A stretch of 64,000 bases of DNA from Craterostigma plantagineum (GCA_027422505.1 JAPQWV010000050.1:1364001-1428000); one strand, 5' to 3'; shown: positions 24,036 to 38,222, numbered from the stretch's first letter. The notes: generated by a model not told the origin, from the letters alone. Numbers and translations are program-made.

Positions 24036-24720
24036 TAGGGGTGGGCATCGGGTTGGGTAGTCGGGTATCGGGAGTTCGGGTTCGGGTAGTTCGGGTTCGG
24101 ATTAAGATTTTCACTACCCGAACCCGACCCGATTTACGGCGGGTACCCGCTTGTCGGGTATATATCGGGTTCGGGTACCCGACATCGGGTAGTCGGGTAC
24201 CCGATTTTTTAATTGAGATGTCACTAAAAATATTATAATTCAATAATATTAAAATATCCATGTTATATATTAATATCGCTTACAATATTTGAATATTTTG
24301 TTTTCAATAAATGTAATATATACATATTTTATATGTTTATTTATAAAATTTTGAGAATATATTTTAAATTTTTATGATGATATATGCATTGATATAAAAT
24401 ATCAGTTGTTGATTATACACTTAAAATAAGAAATTAGTCGAAATATTATTTAAACTTTAACATCACTCAAGTTATATATTGATATCTAAATATGTATTTT
24501 AATGTATGTACAAATTAATAATTTTTTTTAAAAAAAATTATCGGGTACCCGATCGGGTTATTCGGGTAATAAATTACTACCAGATACCCGACCCGATTAA
24601 TAAATTCGGGTATCGGATAACCCGATATCCAACAAATAACCCGAATACCCGACCCGAACTACCCGAACCCGATCGGGTTCGGGTAAAACCCGAATACCCG
24701 AACCCGAATGCCCACTCCTA
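24036..24720. mobile_element. Non-autonomous hAT element (CGGGTA-rich)
   Basis: A 685-bp element with an exact 8-bp duplication GTAAATAT at 24028-24035 and 24721-24728. Ends are TAGGGGTGGGCATCGGG and, reversed, TAGGAGTGGGCATTCGGG; the arms are CGGGTA/ACCCGA repeats around an AT-rich core. Confidence 0.9.
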
Positions 24721-24728
24721 GTAAATAT

Positions 24729-25656
24729 TTCAATAATGCGTGTTGAATAAATATCTTTTGGACGAAAAAAAAAGAAAAGAACTGAATAAAGGCCAAGTAG
24801 TGGACAAAAGCAGGTCCAAGAATGGTAAGCACAACACGTATATTATTTGTGTGTTTCTGTTAATAATTAATCAACAAATATATACGATTTGTTTCTTGGA
24901 GTTGATAATGACGAGGAAAGCTCTTGGATAAGCTTTTACTTTTAACATACATGAAATATGAAATTTATATGTTCATATACTTTTCCTACTTATTACATAC
25001 TCTGAGAATTTTCCTCCAAATTTTGTTGGCGATGAATAGCATTATCAAGAATTCACATGTTTGACAATTGTTTCCCTAGTCATTATTGACGTCTTAGTCA
25101 GTTCACGAGCCACACTTGAAAGGAAATAGAAAAGAAAAAAAAAGTAGGCAAGTAATGCTGGAAATTTAATTGAATTGTGACTTATAACTTGCGCTACGAG
25201 ATTATAAATTGTGAATGAAAAAAAACTACGTGGATCTAAACAAACTAAAGTTAGTTGGAACTTATCCAGCATTGTAAAGTTAAATGTTTTGAAACTCGAT
25301 TTTTCATTAGTGGACTAAATTCTTGTAAGTAGTGGACTAAACTCAGCAAAGGAAGGGACATCCAAACAAAATCAGAAATAAACCATATGCTCACAAAGTT
25401 TTAAAATTTATGTTCATACAATTAGTTTGTCCAAAGTTCTCTCGTGTTTGACTATCCATCTTTTATTATTGAAGGTCGAAGCTTTGATCCTTCAATTTGG
25501 CTTTTGTCTATTAAAAAACTTTGATGAATTGAATTAAGTGATTCAAGCATTCCAAGATAGGATGCCAATTATTTATTACCAACTTTTATTTGCACTTTCA
25601 AATATCGTACATTCTTCTTCTTCTTCTTGCATGGTAAGAACATATGATACCTCATA
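24729..25656. other. Spacer without recognised gene
   Basis: AT-rich DNA between the hAT element and the 3' end of the USP-like gene. The part next to 25657 would hold that gene's 3' untranslated region and polyadenylation signals. Nothing else stood out. Confidence 0.5.
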
Positions 25657-26832
25657 TCACATGCTCAAGCTTCTATTGTGTCTCCCTTCTCCCCTTCGAT
25701 TTTTGCACCTCACGAACTTCTCCGACAACGCAGAGCGTGAGCTCTGAGTCGTCGAAGAACACGTAGACTCGAAAGGCGGCGGCGAAGAACAGTCTCCGTC
25801 GTCCCTTTTCTTTCCTTTCTTTATTAGGTCCACTTTTCCGTTCTCGTTGATCACAACCATCGGGCAAGGAATCTTCTTCGCGTAGTAGTCGATCGACTTC
25901 TTACGACAATGCCTGAAAGAAAATATGTAACGACGCTTTTTTTACCTAGTCGATTAGTTTTAGTTTCGTGGGATTTTTCCTTTGTGCAAATCCATATGTA
26001 CCTCACGAATACGACTAACGCGGCGTGAAGGTTGCAAATTTGCTCGAGAACCCGAGGGCGAACGGGGTATCCCGTTTCGGATTTAATTTCGGGGATTACC
26101 TAAGAAATCAACCGTGTTTTTTTTTGTGTGTGAAGAAAAATGGACGTGAAAATAGCCAACCTTAAGTACGCACGTACCCCATAGCTTTGACAGAGCTCGA
26201 CGATGCGTTGAACTTTTTGATGCCTGGGGTCGTTCTTTGCCTCGCGCTGGTTTAATACATCTTCGATCTTCGAGTTCCATATATCCGATGATGTCTTTGA
26301 AGATACTGCACACAACACAAAGGCGTACTTGGATTAATATGTTATTAGGGCTCGGAGGGTCTATTGACCAACCCGGACAACCACAAAACCCTTAAGGTGC
26401 GTTTGGTATGCAGAATTTTTGTGTGCAGAATGCACGACGGAAAACTAAGCCAGCACATCAAATGATGGTACTTTGCGCTTCGATTGTTATACCTTCACCT
26501 TTCACTTTCTTTTCCTAACTGAAATCCTAATACCAAACACAGCCTTAGGGGTATACCATCAGTGAGCAGTATGCATGATTTTTCTATTAATATCATTCAT
26601 TCATACATGGAATATTAAGCCACGGTTTTACGCCGAGAAGAGTGACAATGCAGTCTCGGGTGGTAAAACGTCGGAGAATGAGTTCGAGTAGATCAGGCGG
26701 GAGATCTTTAAGTGCGTCCAAGACTACTACGATGCGCTTCGGTTGGTCATCGGTTTTCCCGAGTAGCTCTTCGATTGTTGCGTAGTTCGCAAAGCATGGT
26801 GATTTGTCATTGCTCGAGAAGCAATTCGGCAT
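25657..26832 (-). CDS. Universal-stress-protein-like (adenine nucleotide alpha hydrolase-like) protein
   Basis: Four exons on the minus strand: 26607-26832, 26178-26305, 26002-26099 and 25657-25912, total 708 nt, 235 residues, phases closing. The first exon has RIVVVLDALKDLPPDLLELI and IVTLLGVKPWLNIP, which resembles the first strand and helix of the USP fold; exon 2 holds a Lys/Arg-rich helix ending VELCQSYG; exons 3-4 carry HAALVVFVRHCRKKSIDYY and KKIPCPMVVINENGKVDLI, followed by a Ser-rich, basic tail. Plant proteins of this kind (USP-like domains without a kinase) are mostly uncharacterised; no ATP-binding GxxG is plain to me. The name is a family-level inference. Intron 1 contains a small MITE. 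Confidence 0.68.
26395..26544. mobile_element. Small Tourist-like MITE in intron 1 of the USP-like gene
   Basis: Ends AGGTGCGTTTGGTA and, reversed, GGCTGTGTTTGGTA lie next to TTA trinucleotides (26392-26394 and 26545-26547), the usual PIF/Harbinger target. About 150 bp, no coding. Confidence 0.6.
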
Positions 26833-27856
26833 CTTTTCGCTTAACGACCGTTACGGGTCGAAACGGTAATGAAACGAAATTTTAGGCAAATTGAAAAAAG
26901 GGAGGAAGAGAAAGGGCCTTGCAAGCTAGTTCTCCAAGTGCTTATACCTGGGGAGGCAAGGAAAGAGCCAAATTGTAGCACTCTTCAACATAGACTATGC
27001 ATTCTTAGTTCTTATAAATCGTAGAGACATAGAAGAACTAAGTCGAGGGTGGGAGGAACTTTGTTTTTCGGACATAACATAAATCATAGTTTTAGTAAAT
27101 AACATAGAACTAAGTGAAAGGACCTTGATTTTTTGGACATACATATAACATAAACTGCTTTCATTTTCCAACAGCGCACCTCCTCTGCTTTTTTCTTTTT
27201 TTCTTTTTTTTTTTGTAATTTTAAAGAAGCTATCTCTAAACGTATAAGATACTTTGTCGACCCAAAGAAATTAATAATAAGGAAATGCAACATAGCATTA
27301 AAAGTAAATCCATGTCCGCCCACAATACCGTAAAGGCAAGGAAACTATACTAACAAGCGTATACATAGCAAAAGATACACTACACAATAATATTCACAAA
27401 AATCGCCGGCCTTAGGGCCATAACGTTAATTGCCATCACAGTCGTGCATTAGTGAATGAACCCTTCGTACAATAATAAAACACACAAATCAAAAGCTATG
27501 AAAGAAGAGATTAGATCAGACTCTATACATCTAACTTTCTATCCTCCTTATCTAAACCTTTTAGGAGCATAGGCAATAGTAAACGTACCATGCTCGCGAA
27601 AAGTTTTACCTACCTATTGCCTTATGAGAGTGTTGATAACTCCTGACGCCAAAGCATGCCTTTGCAGAATAGAGAAATCTCCTGAAGAAAATGCAAGCCA
27701 TCGTTATCCGAGGGTAGCGTAGATACTAAAATGTCACAGTTACAAGATATATACAAATATAATTATAGAAAGCAAAGCCACCTGTACGCTGTCATCTAAC
27801 GAACGCATTGATCCCAATATGGCTCGATTAGCTGCCCTGGAGCAATTGGCTCTGTT
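26833..27856. other. Spacer between the USP-like gene and the EAF1 3' end
   Basis: Contains the promoter side of the USP-like gene and the 3' untranslated side of EAF1 (both minus strand). No coding exon was recognised. Confidence 0.5.
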
Positions 27857-30800
27857 TCACTCAAAAGGGTCGTCTAAACTCCCATACAAATCACCATTCC
27901 CACTTTGTGGAAGCTGTGCCTGCTTCTGAGGGTGTGTTACTTGCGGCGGCTTAGACTGAGCGGTGGACGTCAACGTTGGTTTTTGGGAGTGCCCTTGCTG
28001 GCCCAAGTTCGAAGGTGTCGATGCCAGCGACCTCAAATTGTTGGAGGAGTTCACAGCATTAGATTCAATTGGTTTTTGGGAAAGCTCTGCTGAACTGATA
28101 GGACTCTGAGGCAATGGTGTCATTGGATCAACTGCAGATGAGGATCGACTTGATTGCTGATGGGCATTAGGATCGCCACTCTGTGATACTGTTGATGAGG
28201 CAGAACTTACTAAGTTATTTGGTTTGGCTACTCTCCGAATAGCCGCTTGATTTTGGATCGACGACCTCTGATTAGACCCAGGAATGGCCGAAGATGGGAG
28301 GGGCTGATGGCCCGAAGACAAGACGGGCTGAATGTGAGCTTGTGCGGTATTATTAGACTGAGAAGTTATCTTGAGATTCTTAGGCAATGGTGATCCTTGG
28401 CCAGGATACAGCTTCTGCTGAGGCATAGGTTGGTTGGAAGTTGTAGAAGCAGAGACAGGGCGGATTGCTGTCAAGGGTTCTCCTTTCTCAGACATCGAAT
28501 TAGTTGAAACCCCATTCGACGTGGTTATACCCTGATGCATCACATTCCCCCGGCCACCTACTTTTGAAACCTTACCTTGCTGTTGAATTTGTAGCTGGGC
28601 CCGCTGCTGAGAGTGCTGTCTATTAGCCGGAGACAAAAGCTGCTGTTGACTTTGCCGCTGCTTACCTCCCTGACCGCCTAAACTACTGCCAGCTGGCACA
28701 TTCCCTCGAATGACGACCTGATTTGGTGCTATCTGTTTCTGCAAATGCTGAGGTATCGAATTCAATGGAGATGGCGGCAAGGGGGAACTTGTGTGAGGTT
28801 GAACTAGAGAGCTATTTTGCATCGGAGATGACTTAGGTTGTTGAGGCTGTGGCTGAGCATTCGGTGCCAAAGAGGCAGCATACTGTTGCTGCTGCTGCTG
28901 CTGTTGTTGTCGAAAGTGTTGCTGTAGCTGTCGTTCTTTAGCTAAGCGAATAGCATGAGCTTGTCGCTGAGCATTTGACCCAGGATTTTGGGGTCCTTGA
29001 ACATGCGTGTGATTCGCCTGGTTAGCCGAAGTACTTAACCCCCCAAAGTAAGGCACTCCCTGACTGCTGCTCCCAGGCATCTGATGTTCAGATATTGCGA
29101 CTTGCCCCTGCTGTTCTTGGCCCACGGGCTACAAACACCAGAGAAGTTCGGTGTATCATGAAATGATACAAAAAGGAGTTTGCTGAAAAGAAGATAAAAC
29201 CCAAGAAGTACCCGCATTATGTGCCCAGGTTCACGAGGTCTCAGCACCAAACTACTGTGACCATTAGGACCTGTGCTAGAGTGCATCCCTAAAGATGACG
29301 TGCTATTGCCAGGGCTCACCGTTGAAGGAGAGCTCATTCCTTGCAATCCCGGTCTTATCATTGGCAAACTTCTATTAGCGCCACTAACAATCCCCACACT
29401 GTTAAGCTGGGTTCCCAGTTGATTTCTGGGCGAAGATACACTGGGTGACAACGTTTTTCTGTCAGATATCATCTGATTATACATCAACCTTTGCTGCTCC
29501 TCCAAAGATAATGATGCAGATCTTGGGGCTGGGTATCTCATATCACGGCTGGAAAGGCAAGTTAGAGATTGAAAATGGGTGCACTGTGCAACGAGGAGAG
29601 ACAAATGCAATTGACAGAACATCTTCGGAGAACTAATTACCTCATGGAAGAGTTGAGACGGCCAGGTGATGCTGGAAAATTGTTGCCGTTCAGCACATTA
29701 GGAGAACTTTGTATTGCAGGATTGGAAACCTGACTTGCAATGGCCAAGCCGCTGGGGTTAGGCCCTTGATGCCCCAGTGGGAGAATCTCAGGTCCAGGGG
29801 TGTTCACATCACACAGGTCCAAAGGACTTATCATAGCAAAGAAACCACACCACATCATTCAACTATAAATAAAATCAAACTTAATGAGGAAATGAGATAT
29901 AAATGGAGTCTCACGTTAAAAAGGGCCCTCCATTGAGGTTATTCGGAAACACTTGGGAAAGAACAATATCATGAGAGCTGTGAGGCGACATTGGATTTTG
30001 ATCCTGCATATCAGTGTTTAAGAAATCATAATCAATGCCAAATTTATGAAAGAACAGATTGAGTACACCATATAAGCCATTGATGTGTTTCCGATGTATT
30101 GAATACTGAATTAGTTCAATCAAATGAGTACGAGAATGATCAGACGGTTAAAAAAGGACTAAGGGCGGTAAGACACGTATCCATGATAAAGAAAACTGGA
30201 GTTTAAATTGTCCACTCATAGTTAAACTACGTTACACATTGAAGATTAAGTCGCTTCTGCAAAGAATGATTTATGCCGCACACACATCAACAGAAGAGAC
30301 CATTCAATGAAGAAATCAGGACTACAATTCGCATGAACTATATTGGACTAGACATTAAAGTAATTCATAAAAAAGGCAACAGCTCGGAGGAAAGACAAAG
30401 TTATCAAACAACATAAAAAAATAAAAAAGCAAATGCAGATCTGAGGTGGCCAAAGGTTGCAAAGTCCACATGGCATCAAAACTGTACACAAACGCTACCC
30501 AAAAATAACTCAAAAGACATATAGAAGTCTTGAGGCATAGTCAAACATAACCCACCTAAAAGACATCAGATAACATGTACATACCTGAGCCCTACGACTA
30601 TTCTGTTTCTGCATAATCATAGTAATCTTTTGAAAGTGAGATATGAAGGTAGCTACATCATTAGAATCCTGTAATCGCTGAAATAACTGTCTTGCAGTTC
30701 CCTGAATCACATGCCAATATAATTGAAGGTGACAAATTCGCATATGATTGTTGTGTGATTATATCAAAGTAGACGATGAAAAACAAATGTGGAGTTGCCA

Positions 30801-33800
30801 AAGAATGCATTACCAACCAGCAGAAAATTTGAAGCAAGCATTATTTACCTTGGGAATACCAGGTATCGTGGCCCGATAAGCCTGCGAAGTCCCAGAATCT
30901 TCTGCACTTTCTCCCCCATCACCAGAAGTTCTATCCATCAAAGCACTATGACGCTCCTTGCATTCTTTTGCTTTTCGGAATATGCACTAATTGACGATAA
31001 AAAGTTAGTCATGAGTGAATTAAGATATCAGAAAAAAAGGCTCATGTTGTATTAGATTATGCAAGGAATTGAGATAATATAACAAAGAGAACAAAAAAGA
31101 GTACAATCTATTGAATTGTCCCAATGGCAAAGAACAAGTAAGTAGAAAATATCAAAGCCAAAGAGGCTGAGCTGGAGGGGTGACATGGGACATGTCTGGT
31201 TACTCTGTTGGAGTCACCGGGCCACACAAATCAGTATCACGCATACATACGTGTTGGAGAAGTTGGATGATCAATGTTTTCTCGAGTAAGTAATGGAAAA
31301 ACAGAATAATAGACGATTGTAGAGGCACTGCGGAGTTCATGCGTAAAAAATGATGATTGTAGAAATTACAAATACCAAAAATTGCAACATTAATTCCCTG
31401 CAAATAGACGCATCGAAGATTGCAAGATACCTACCTTAAAATCCGAAAGACTGTTCAGAGAGTCGCTTACGAGCTCCCAGTTGGGCCCTAGGTCGTGCAC
31501 CAGGACCACAAGTGCCTAGAATGTTTCACATTGTCGCCAGATATTAAGCACACAGAAAAAGATGGCTATAACTTCAGTTTCAGTAACAACATGATAGCTT
31601 AACCTGATCTTCAAAGTCTGACCAAGGACTTCCTGAGCCCAGCTGCCCATGAGATGACAAAAAGAGAGTTTAAGGTCAAGGCCAGGAAGTCGCAAGGTGC
31701 ATAAACAAATATGTACTTGAAACTTTCCTAAAGTAGTGACTATAGTACCTTAAGTGTTTTATCTTTCTTCATACGGTCTCTACCACTAAAAATTTTTATG
31801 AATTTATTCGGAATGAACATGTTGCTCATCTGCGAAGCAGCAGGAGAAGGTAATGATCCAGCTGGCGGCATTTTCTTGAAAGATGAATCATGCGATTGGC
31901 GCACAATCTTCAGCTTCTTCATGGGTTGGCCCGAGAAACCTACATACAAGATGTTAATATCTTAGTTGGAAAGAGTTCGTGATGGAGAAAACCCATGGTG
32001 CAAGAAAACAAGATACCAGTACTGCTGTTAGATTCCAGATGACCATCTGATCTCTTCTTGAAATGATCCCTCTCAAACTGCTTAAATAAATAAAGTAATC
32101 ATTAGCCACTAGGGAAGCCACCGAAGACAACGTGACAAATCCTAAGACTACTATGAAAACACAATGGCATAATAACATAGCAGATGTAAAATCTGCTTAA
32201 CACTTATGAACCAGGCAAAGAGAACTGAAACAATATCTCGACCATAGCTCCACTTCCTAACAGCTTAACTAGTTAGAAGGTGATTTATCAAAATACTGAA
32301 GCCTCTGCAAAGCAATTCTGGTGCTAATGCACCTATGCTTATTTGTTACATACCCTACAAGAAAAGAACTATCCAATTAAGTGTAGATTAACCTGGTCAT
32401 TATGGAAGGTAGAATCATCCTGCCGATTGCCTTCATAATCAGCATTCTACCAAAATGAACAGCAATTGGCAGATTGAATTTCACAATCAGACAGTAAAAT
32501 GAAAGATAACAACCAAGGAAGGTTAGTGTATACCAAATGCTTAGGATTCTTTCTCTTTTTGGATTTCTTAGATACCTCAGCTGACTCAAGAGGTAATTGC
32601 TTCTCAAAATTCTCAGTTGACTCTACTTCCAGACTGTTAGGGAAAAGCAATGCACCATGTAGAGTACTCTGGTCATCCTGATATGAATTAGTGTCACCAC
32701 TTGATGAATCTCGCTTAATGGGGACCTGAATGCTTCCAGAGCCTACAGCATTGAAAGGACTTATAACTTTCCTGGAAGCAGATGCAGACCTCACACGCTT
32801 TGTAGGGATTGGCGCACTAAGATTGCTTCCAGGCCGTTTGAACACTAATGCAGATTGTCGACTCATAAATTTATTTTCAGCACTAAGCATAGGTGCTAAG
32901 TTGGGTCCAATGTCGTAAGATCGTCCACCATCTGCATGTGTGATTTTCTTTCGCTTCAAATGGGCGATTCTTGAAGATTTATTGTATTCAAAAGCCTCTG
33001 AAATATTGTAAGTGCTTGTTTCCCCCTCATCATCATCATATACAGTGTCGTCAGATTCATAAGCTACATTGAGAAGAACTTCATCAGAGACAAAAGAAAG
33101 CGATATTGGAGTAGAGATAAATAGCACACAAATGAGACTACCTGTTGCAGTGTCACATGCAGATGTTTCGACTTCTTCTGGTGCTATATATCCTATTTCC
33201 TGTTAAATTGTTTTTAAGTTCAGAAAAAGGAACATATAAAAAAAGAGAAACACAGATGTTGGACTATTGCAGATAATACCATCAAACACGTCAGGTACGT
33301 TTAAATACTTTACCAAATAGAAGCGCAATGGCAGCGACCACAAATTACTTAATAATACTTCAAAAAATCCACAGCAAGAAGCAATCAATCTCTAATTGTG
33401 GCATATTCAACATATTTACCTTGGAGTGCCTCACACGAGATTCAATTGACTTCCGATAGGCCTGCATAACCCCAGGAGAAACTATATAGAAGAGTTTTTC
33501 CTGAAACAACAATTCAGTTGCTCAGTAAACAAAGCTAACCGGTGGCTTCAGACTTCCATCCAACTATACATTATACACGGTTAGAGAGTGTGATGGATCC
33601 ACAAAGGGGCGTGGAAAGAACAATTTTCATGAATAACTATTACGAACAAACAACAGTGCATACTTCCGCAAAATCAGAGTCCCCCGACATATCAATGTTC
33701 CCGTACTCAGATATCCTATCTGGCGTCAGTGGCACCTCCACGTGGTTTTGTAAAATATTAGCGCCATTATATTTCATGAATCTGACAGCATAAGCCCGAA

Positions 33801-36739
33801 CAGAAAGTGCACTATTCTTCTTGCAGTGCATCTCCAGTTCCTCAGTCTCCTGCAATTGCCAAAGTCACCAGCTATGAAAAATTCTTATCATCTTCATTTA
33901 AATGGGACTCAGCATTAAACCGAGTCCATGAATTGATGCCTGACAAGGAAATAAAGAAGTGGAAGATGTAAAGGGGACACAAATGCACAAATATTTCAAT
34001 TCCACGTCAAAAAAATCACAAACCAAATCAGTAACTCTGATGGGGGTTTAGCCCATGCATAATATGGCTAAACCAGATGCAAACGATAATCAGGATTTAG
34101 GAAAGAAATTCAGTGAGAATGAAGTCGAAGCCTATCGTGAAAACAGAATATCATGCTATAGATGACATAATAACTTTGCAATAGTCGGCTTCACATTTTA
34201 AGAATGAGAACTCGGTGCATCAACCTAAATGCTGTAGTTGCAGCTCATCAGATAAGTCCGATATTTACTCCACGAGTTAGTAACCAGTACCGGTACAACA
34301 TGCTCTTCCATACCTCATATTTGGGGTCGACAGATAACCAGAACTCCATGACAGCTTTGGCCAATTTATGAGCAACTTTCTTTACTTCCATGCTCGAGCT
34401 GAATTCTTTCTTATTCAAACAAGAAGCACAAGCGGCATGATAAGATATTTGAGATGCCGCAAACATCTTCCAAATACGTTCCTGCATGAAACAATGCAAA
34501 GAAGAATCATAAAAGGGATAATGCAAAGAAGCAACCCCAACTGAAATAAGGGAAGATCCAGGAAGGCGAACACAAATATTGATATCGATCTAAGAAACCT
34601 GCGAAAAATCATTGGCCAACCATGCTATTTCTTCAAGTACATAATCCCAGTGAGCTCGCTGGAGAATCTCTGTTGGAGGGCTTGGAACAGATAACGCTGC
34701 TATTCTCTTTCGCTTTGCCTATGTTTAGAATCAAAATAATTAGATTTTCCAAGACCAAATAAAGATCACGAAGCGGAAAAAAGAAAAACAGTAATTCAAA
34801 AATAATATTGCTAAAAAGGTGGATGTGTCACCTGTATGATTTGAGCCTCTTTCAAGATTGAATCTTCGTCAATCTTGTTTGTCACTTTCAACTCAGATGC
34901 CGAGCACGATTGTTGATTATCTAGATCAGGCAAAACCCCTGTTGATGACCCTGCAATGACAATACCTTGACTCAAGGGATCTATAATATCCTTTTGCTGT
35001 GGAGGAACAGCTTGACTTTCAAGGTCAGGATTGTCACAAACGTGGTCCATGGACTTTCTCCCTGATACCGATCCAGTTGAAATACTAGCTTCAGATCCTT
35101 TAATAATCCCATGATCTACAGCTTTGTTTTCTGAATCTGAAGTAGAAAAACTTAGCTTTAATTTTTCCTCCGGCCCCAACGCAAATCCTTTTTCTGGGGA
35201 CCTCTGATGAGAATAATCCAGTTCTTTTTCCACAAAAGTAGATGTATCAACCCCGTCATAATGTTTCTCTTTATCAACGGATTTGTCAATTTCTGAAACA
35301 TGCAACTCTTTAGACTCTGTATTTTGATTCTTAACTTCTTCGTTGGTGCACATATGAACATCACTATCCCCAAAATCATTTGTCTTCGTCTGTGTAGAAG
35401 ACTCAAGATCCAAACCCTGATGACAGACGTACCGGCATGACCATCCTTTGTGGCCACGTCCTCATGTTTTCCATCCATCTGTGACGAGCTAGGTTGGTTA
35501 TCAAATTCTATAGAAGTATCACTAGGATGACACTTAACAGCTACACAAGTCAACTCTTCTGCTCCTTGCTTAACATCAGTCCCGCTAGAATCAAATTGAC
35601 TAGGTGCTTCTACAGACGATGATGATCCTTGCTTAAATTTATTGACATGAATCTTGGGAAATGCTTCAAATGCGGAACCAGTTGATGCATCTGCAATCAT
35701 ATCTTTATTCGATTTAGCAGACCTCGTGCTCTCAACCTTACTTTCCTGCCGAACACCTTCCATCTCACAAGAGGTGTTATCCAACGGATCTGTAGTCTTT
35801 AAATCTGAATCTAGAGATCCATTTTGACGTCCTCCCTCAGTGACAAATCTTTTTACGTCCTTTGAGCTAAGTTGAGCAAGCACAGAAGCGTCATTATTGC
35901 CATGAGGTGGATTTGGATCATTTGAAGTTGATCTACCACCATCACGGTTCTGGCGAGACCTATTTCGCCTTTTGTACGCTTTGCCAGGTATACCAACTGC
36001 AGCAGAATCTCCATTTTCTCGACTGCTACGATTCCCTTCAATTGGGACTGAGCGCTCTGGCAGGACGGTCTCGCTCCTGCTTGGTTGCAATGAGCTCTGA
36101 TCTATAGGCTCACGAAGAGCTTCTCCTGGTTGGCGGCAGCTCTCCACAGAGTCTCCAGAGGGTGATGCAGTTTCTGGAAAATTACACTTCGGTTCACTGT
36201 AAAGCCGGGAAACAAGTATAATCACCACCAAATGCCAATTACAAAGTATTGATATGCTGACAAAATTCAAGGAAAGTACCTATCAACCAACTTATAGGGT
36301 TTATGACCAACCAATGATGTTGTCTGGACGGTAACTGGAGCAGCATTTCCAAGCTCGTAATCTAATGGATTTCCACCCTGCAAGAAGAAAATATTTTCAA
36401 ATTGATCCACATGAGATTGCAGAGCACTATTAGATTCAGGTTCCGTACTTTCTCAAGAAATTCCAGCTCTCTTTTCCTTTTGTCTCGGCCATCACACTCT
36501 TGCCTGCCGTCAAACGATTGCACTCACGGACATTATAAAGTGCAAAATTTATCAAGCTTAGTGGATGCAGGTGAAGAAAAGTAGCACTAGCTTCTTTACC
36601 TATGGTCTGCATGGATCGTATCAATAGCTGCTGTAGGTGGAGAAGTTCTGTTGACAACACCATGTCCATCGTCAATGACTCCCATAGAATCGACTTCGGC
36701 ATTGACTAAGGTAATAGAAGTATAACCACATCCAGGCAT
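27857..36739 (-). CDS. EAF1: EAF1-like scaffold of the NuA4 histone acetyltransferase (HSA and SANT domains), one frame break
   Basis: Twenty-one coding exons, minus strand: 36600-36739, 36449-36503, 36280-36377, 34832-36196, 34599-34718, 34314-34481, 33664-33849, 33420-33500, 33142-33199, 32534-33063, 32393-32446, 32017-32077, 31749-31939, 31604-31642, 31435-31515, 30849-30986, 30585-30701, 29915-30003, 29641-29826, 29212-29548, 27857-29128. Total 5366 nt, about 1788 residues. The N-terminal LVNAEVDSMG, the HSA block near residues 554-650 (AHWDYVLEEIAWLANDF, KKVAHKLAKAVMEFW), the SANT block near 1040-1100 (SPWSDFEDQ ALVVLVHDLGPNWELVSD), and the long Gln/Ser/Pro-rich tail with a poly-Gln run match plant EAF1, which bridges NuA4 and chromatin in flowering and growth control. 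Exon 4 (1365 nt) is one base short of an open frame: the reading frame used upstream and the one used downstream overlap at about 35158-35440. See findings. Confidence 0.9.
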
Positions 36740-37900
36740 TCCCCAGCTCAAGATACAAGGATTATCTAATTCATTGAGCTGTGAAGGAAAACATATGAGA
36801 CGATAAGGAAAATCCCTAAAACAAAAGCCTGACTTATTCAAGAGTAAATTATATATCTGATAACTTAATTATGGGATAAAATAAAGGAATATATAAGAAA
36901 ATTCAGATAATGGAGGTGGAAAAATGTGCTGCATAACAAAAATATATCTGAGCTGGAAAATGCAATCTAAATCTATATTTTATCAACTCCATTAATATTA
37001 TTTTAAGAATCATGGGTAACTTTTATGAACTTGTACAAATAAAGGCTAAAAATATATATAATATATTTAATGTAAAAAAAAAATCTAATTTCCTTTTCAT
37101 ATATCATATGATGCCAGAATGAAGACCAGACAAATACTAAGGTAACTAGTAACTTTCGGATCAAGGTGAATAAAAGCCCTATCTCCCACACATAGTAGCA
37201 TCACATGACATGCTAGCAAGCTTAATCCATCTGTTCCCAATAAGTCTTGTTGAATTGCAGAATCCTTCACTTAAAATAACTATGTCAACATTTCAAGTAT
37301 GGGAACTTCAATGACCTACTCACAACTTATTTAAAATGAATATAATACGTAAAGCTACTTACTGTAAAATCTAAATAGTACGAAAAAGGCTAAAGTTAAC
37401 AAATTCAAGTGAAGTAAAACATAAATCGTAATAACTACGGATAGAAATTACAAGCATGGTTGACTATACACCACAAGAGATTATACAAACTTGCTGGTTT
37501 TGGTTATCACGAAAATTGGAAGAGGAAACGAAAATGTACAGTCACAAATCGCATGCAAACTGCCATAATCAACAAACTACCACGTCTAAAATGATAACCG
37601 AGAACGAAGGTTAAAATAACGAAAATGCCCATAACAGCTCAAGCCTACATATCCATATCCGCGAAATACGAACCCACCTAGCAAAGTAAACCCAAAATTC
37701 AAGGCTCCAGACCCCTAATCAACAATCACACAACCTTTCCCCCAAAGTTAAACCCTAAATTCAATCATAATTTAGGGTTGGGACAAAGCTAAGCAGAGTC
37801 GAAAATGAAAGATATTAGCATCAATTAGTACCTGAATATGGATTAATTGTGCACAATGGGAGGCCTAACGTAATTGTGTCTAGGGCTTTTGCCTTTGATG
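36740..37900 (-). promoter_or_regulatory. EAF1 leader: non-coding first exon and 5'-UTR intron
   Basis: A good donor (CAG|GTACTA) at 37831-37832 and an acceptor (TTCACAG|CTC) at 36779 suggest a 1053-bp leader intron, so translation starts in the second exon at 36739. Upstream of about 37900 would be the promoter. The intron is AT-rich with no coding. Confidence 0.55.
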
Positions 37901-38222
37901 CACAGGGCAGCTCAGCAAAGAAGAAAAGGGGGAAGATTAGGCCCTACCGAGCGTGAACTGTGTAAGCATTCCCCGTAACATTGAAATGGATAGAATCGAT
38001 GAGCATAAATACTTCACACTCCACTGCGTGTTTGTGTGTGTGTGTGTGATATGATGGTTATTTCAGTTTGGTTTTTGCAAATGGCAATTCTTTTCTCCGT
38101 CCAATTTCTCTCTCCGAGGAAGATTTTGCAATTTCCTTTTTAAATTCTTCCCACAAGAAGTTGGGCCTTCCTTATTACATTTGTGCCCAAAATCTAGACC
38201 ACCAAATTATGGGAATGGGGAC

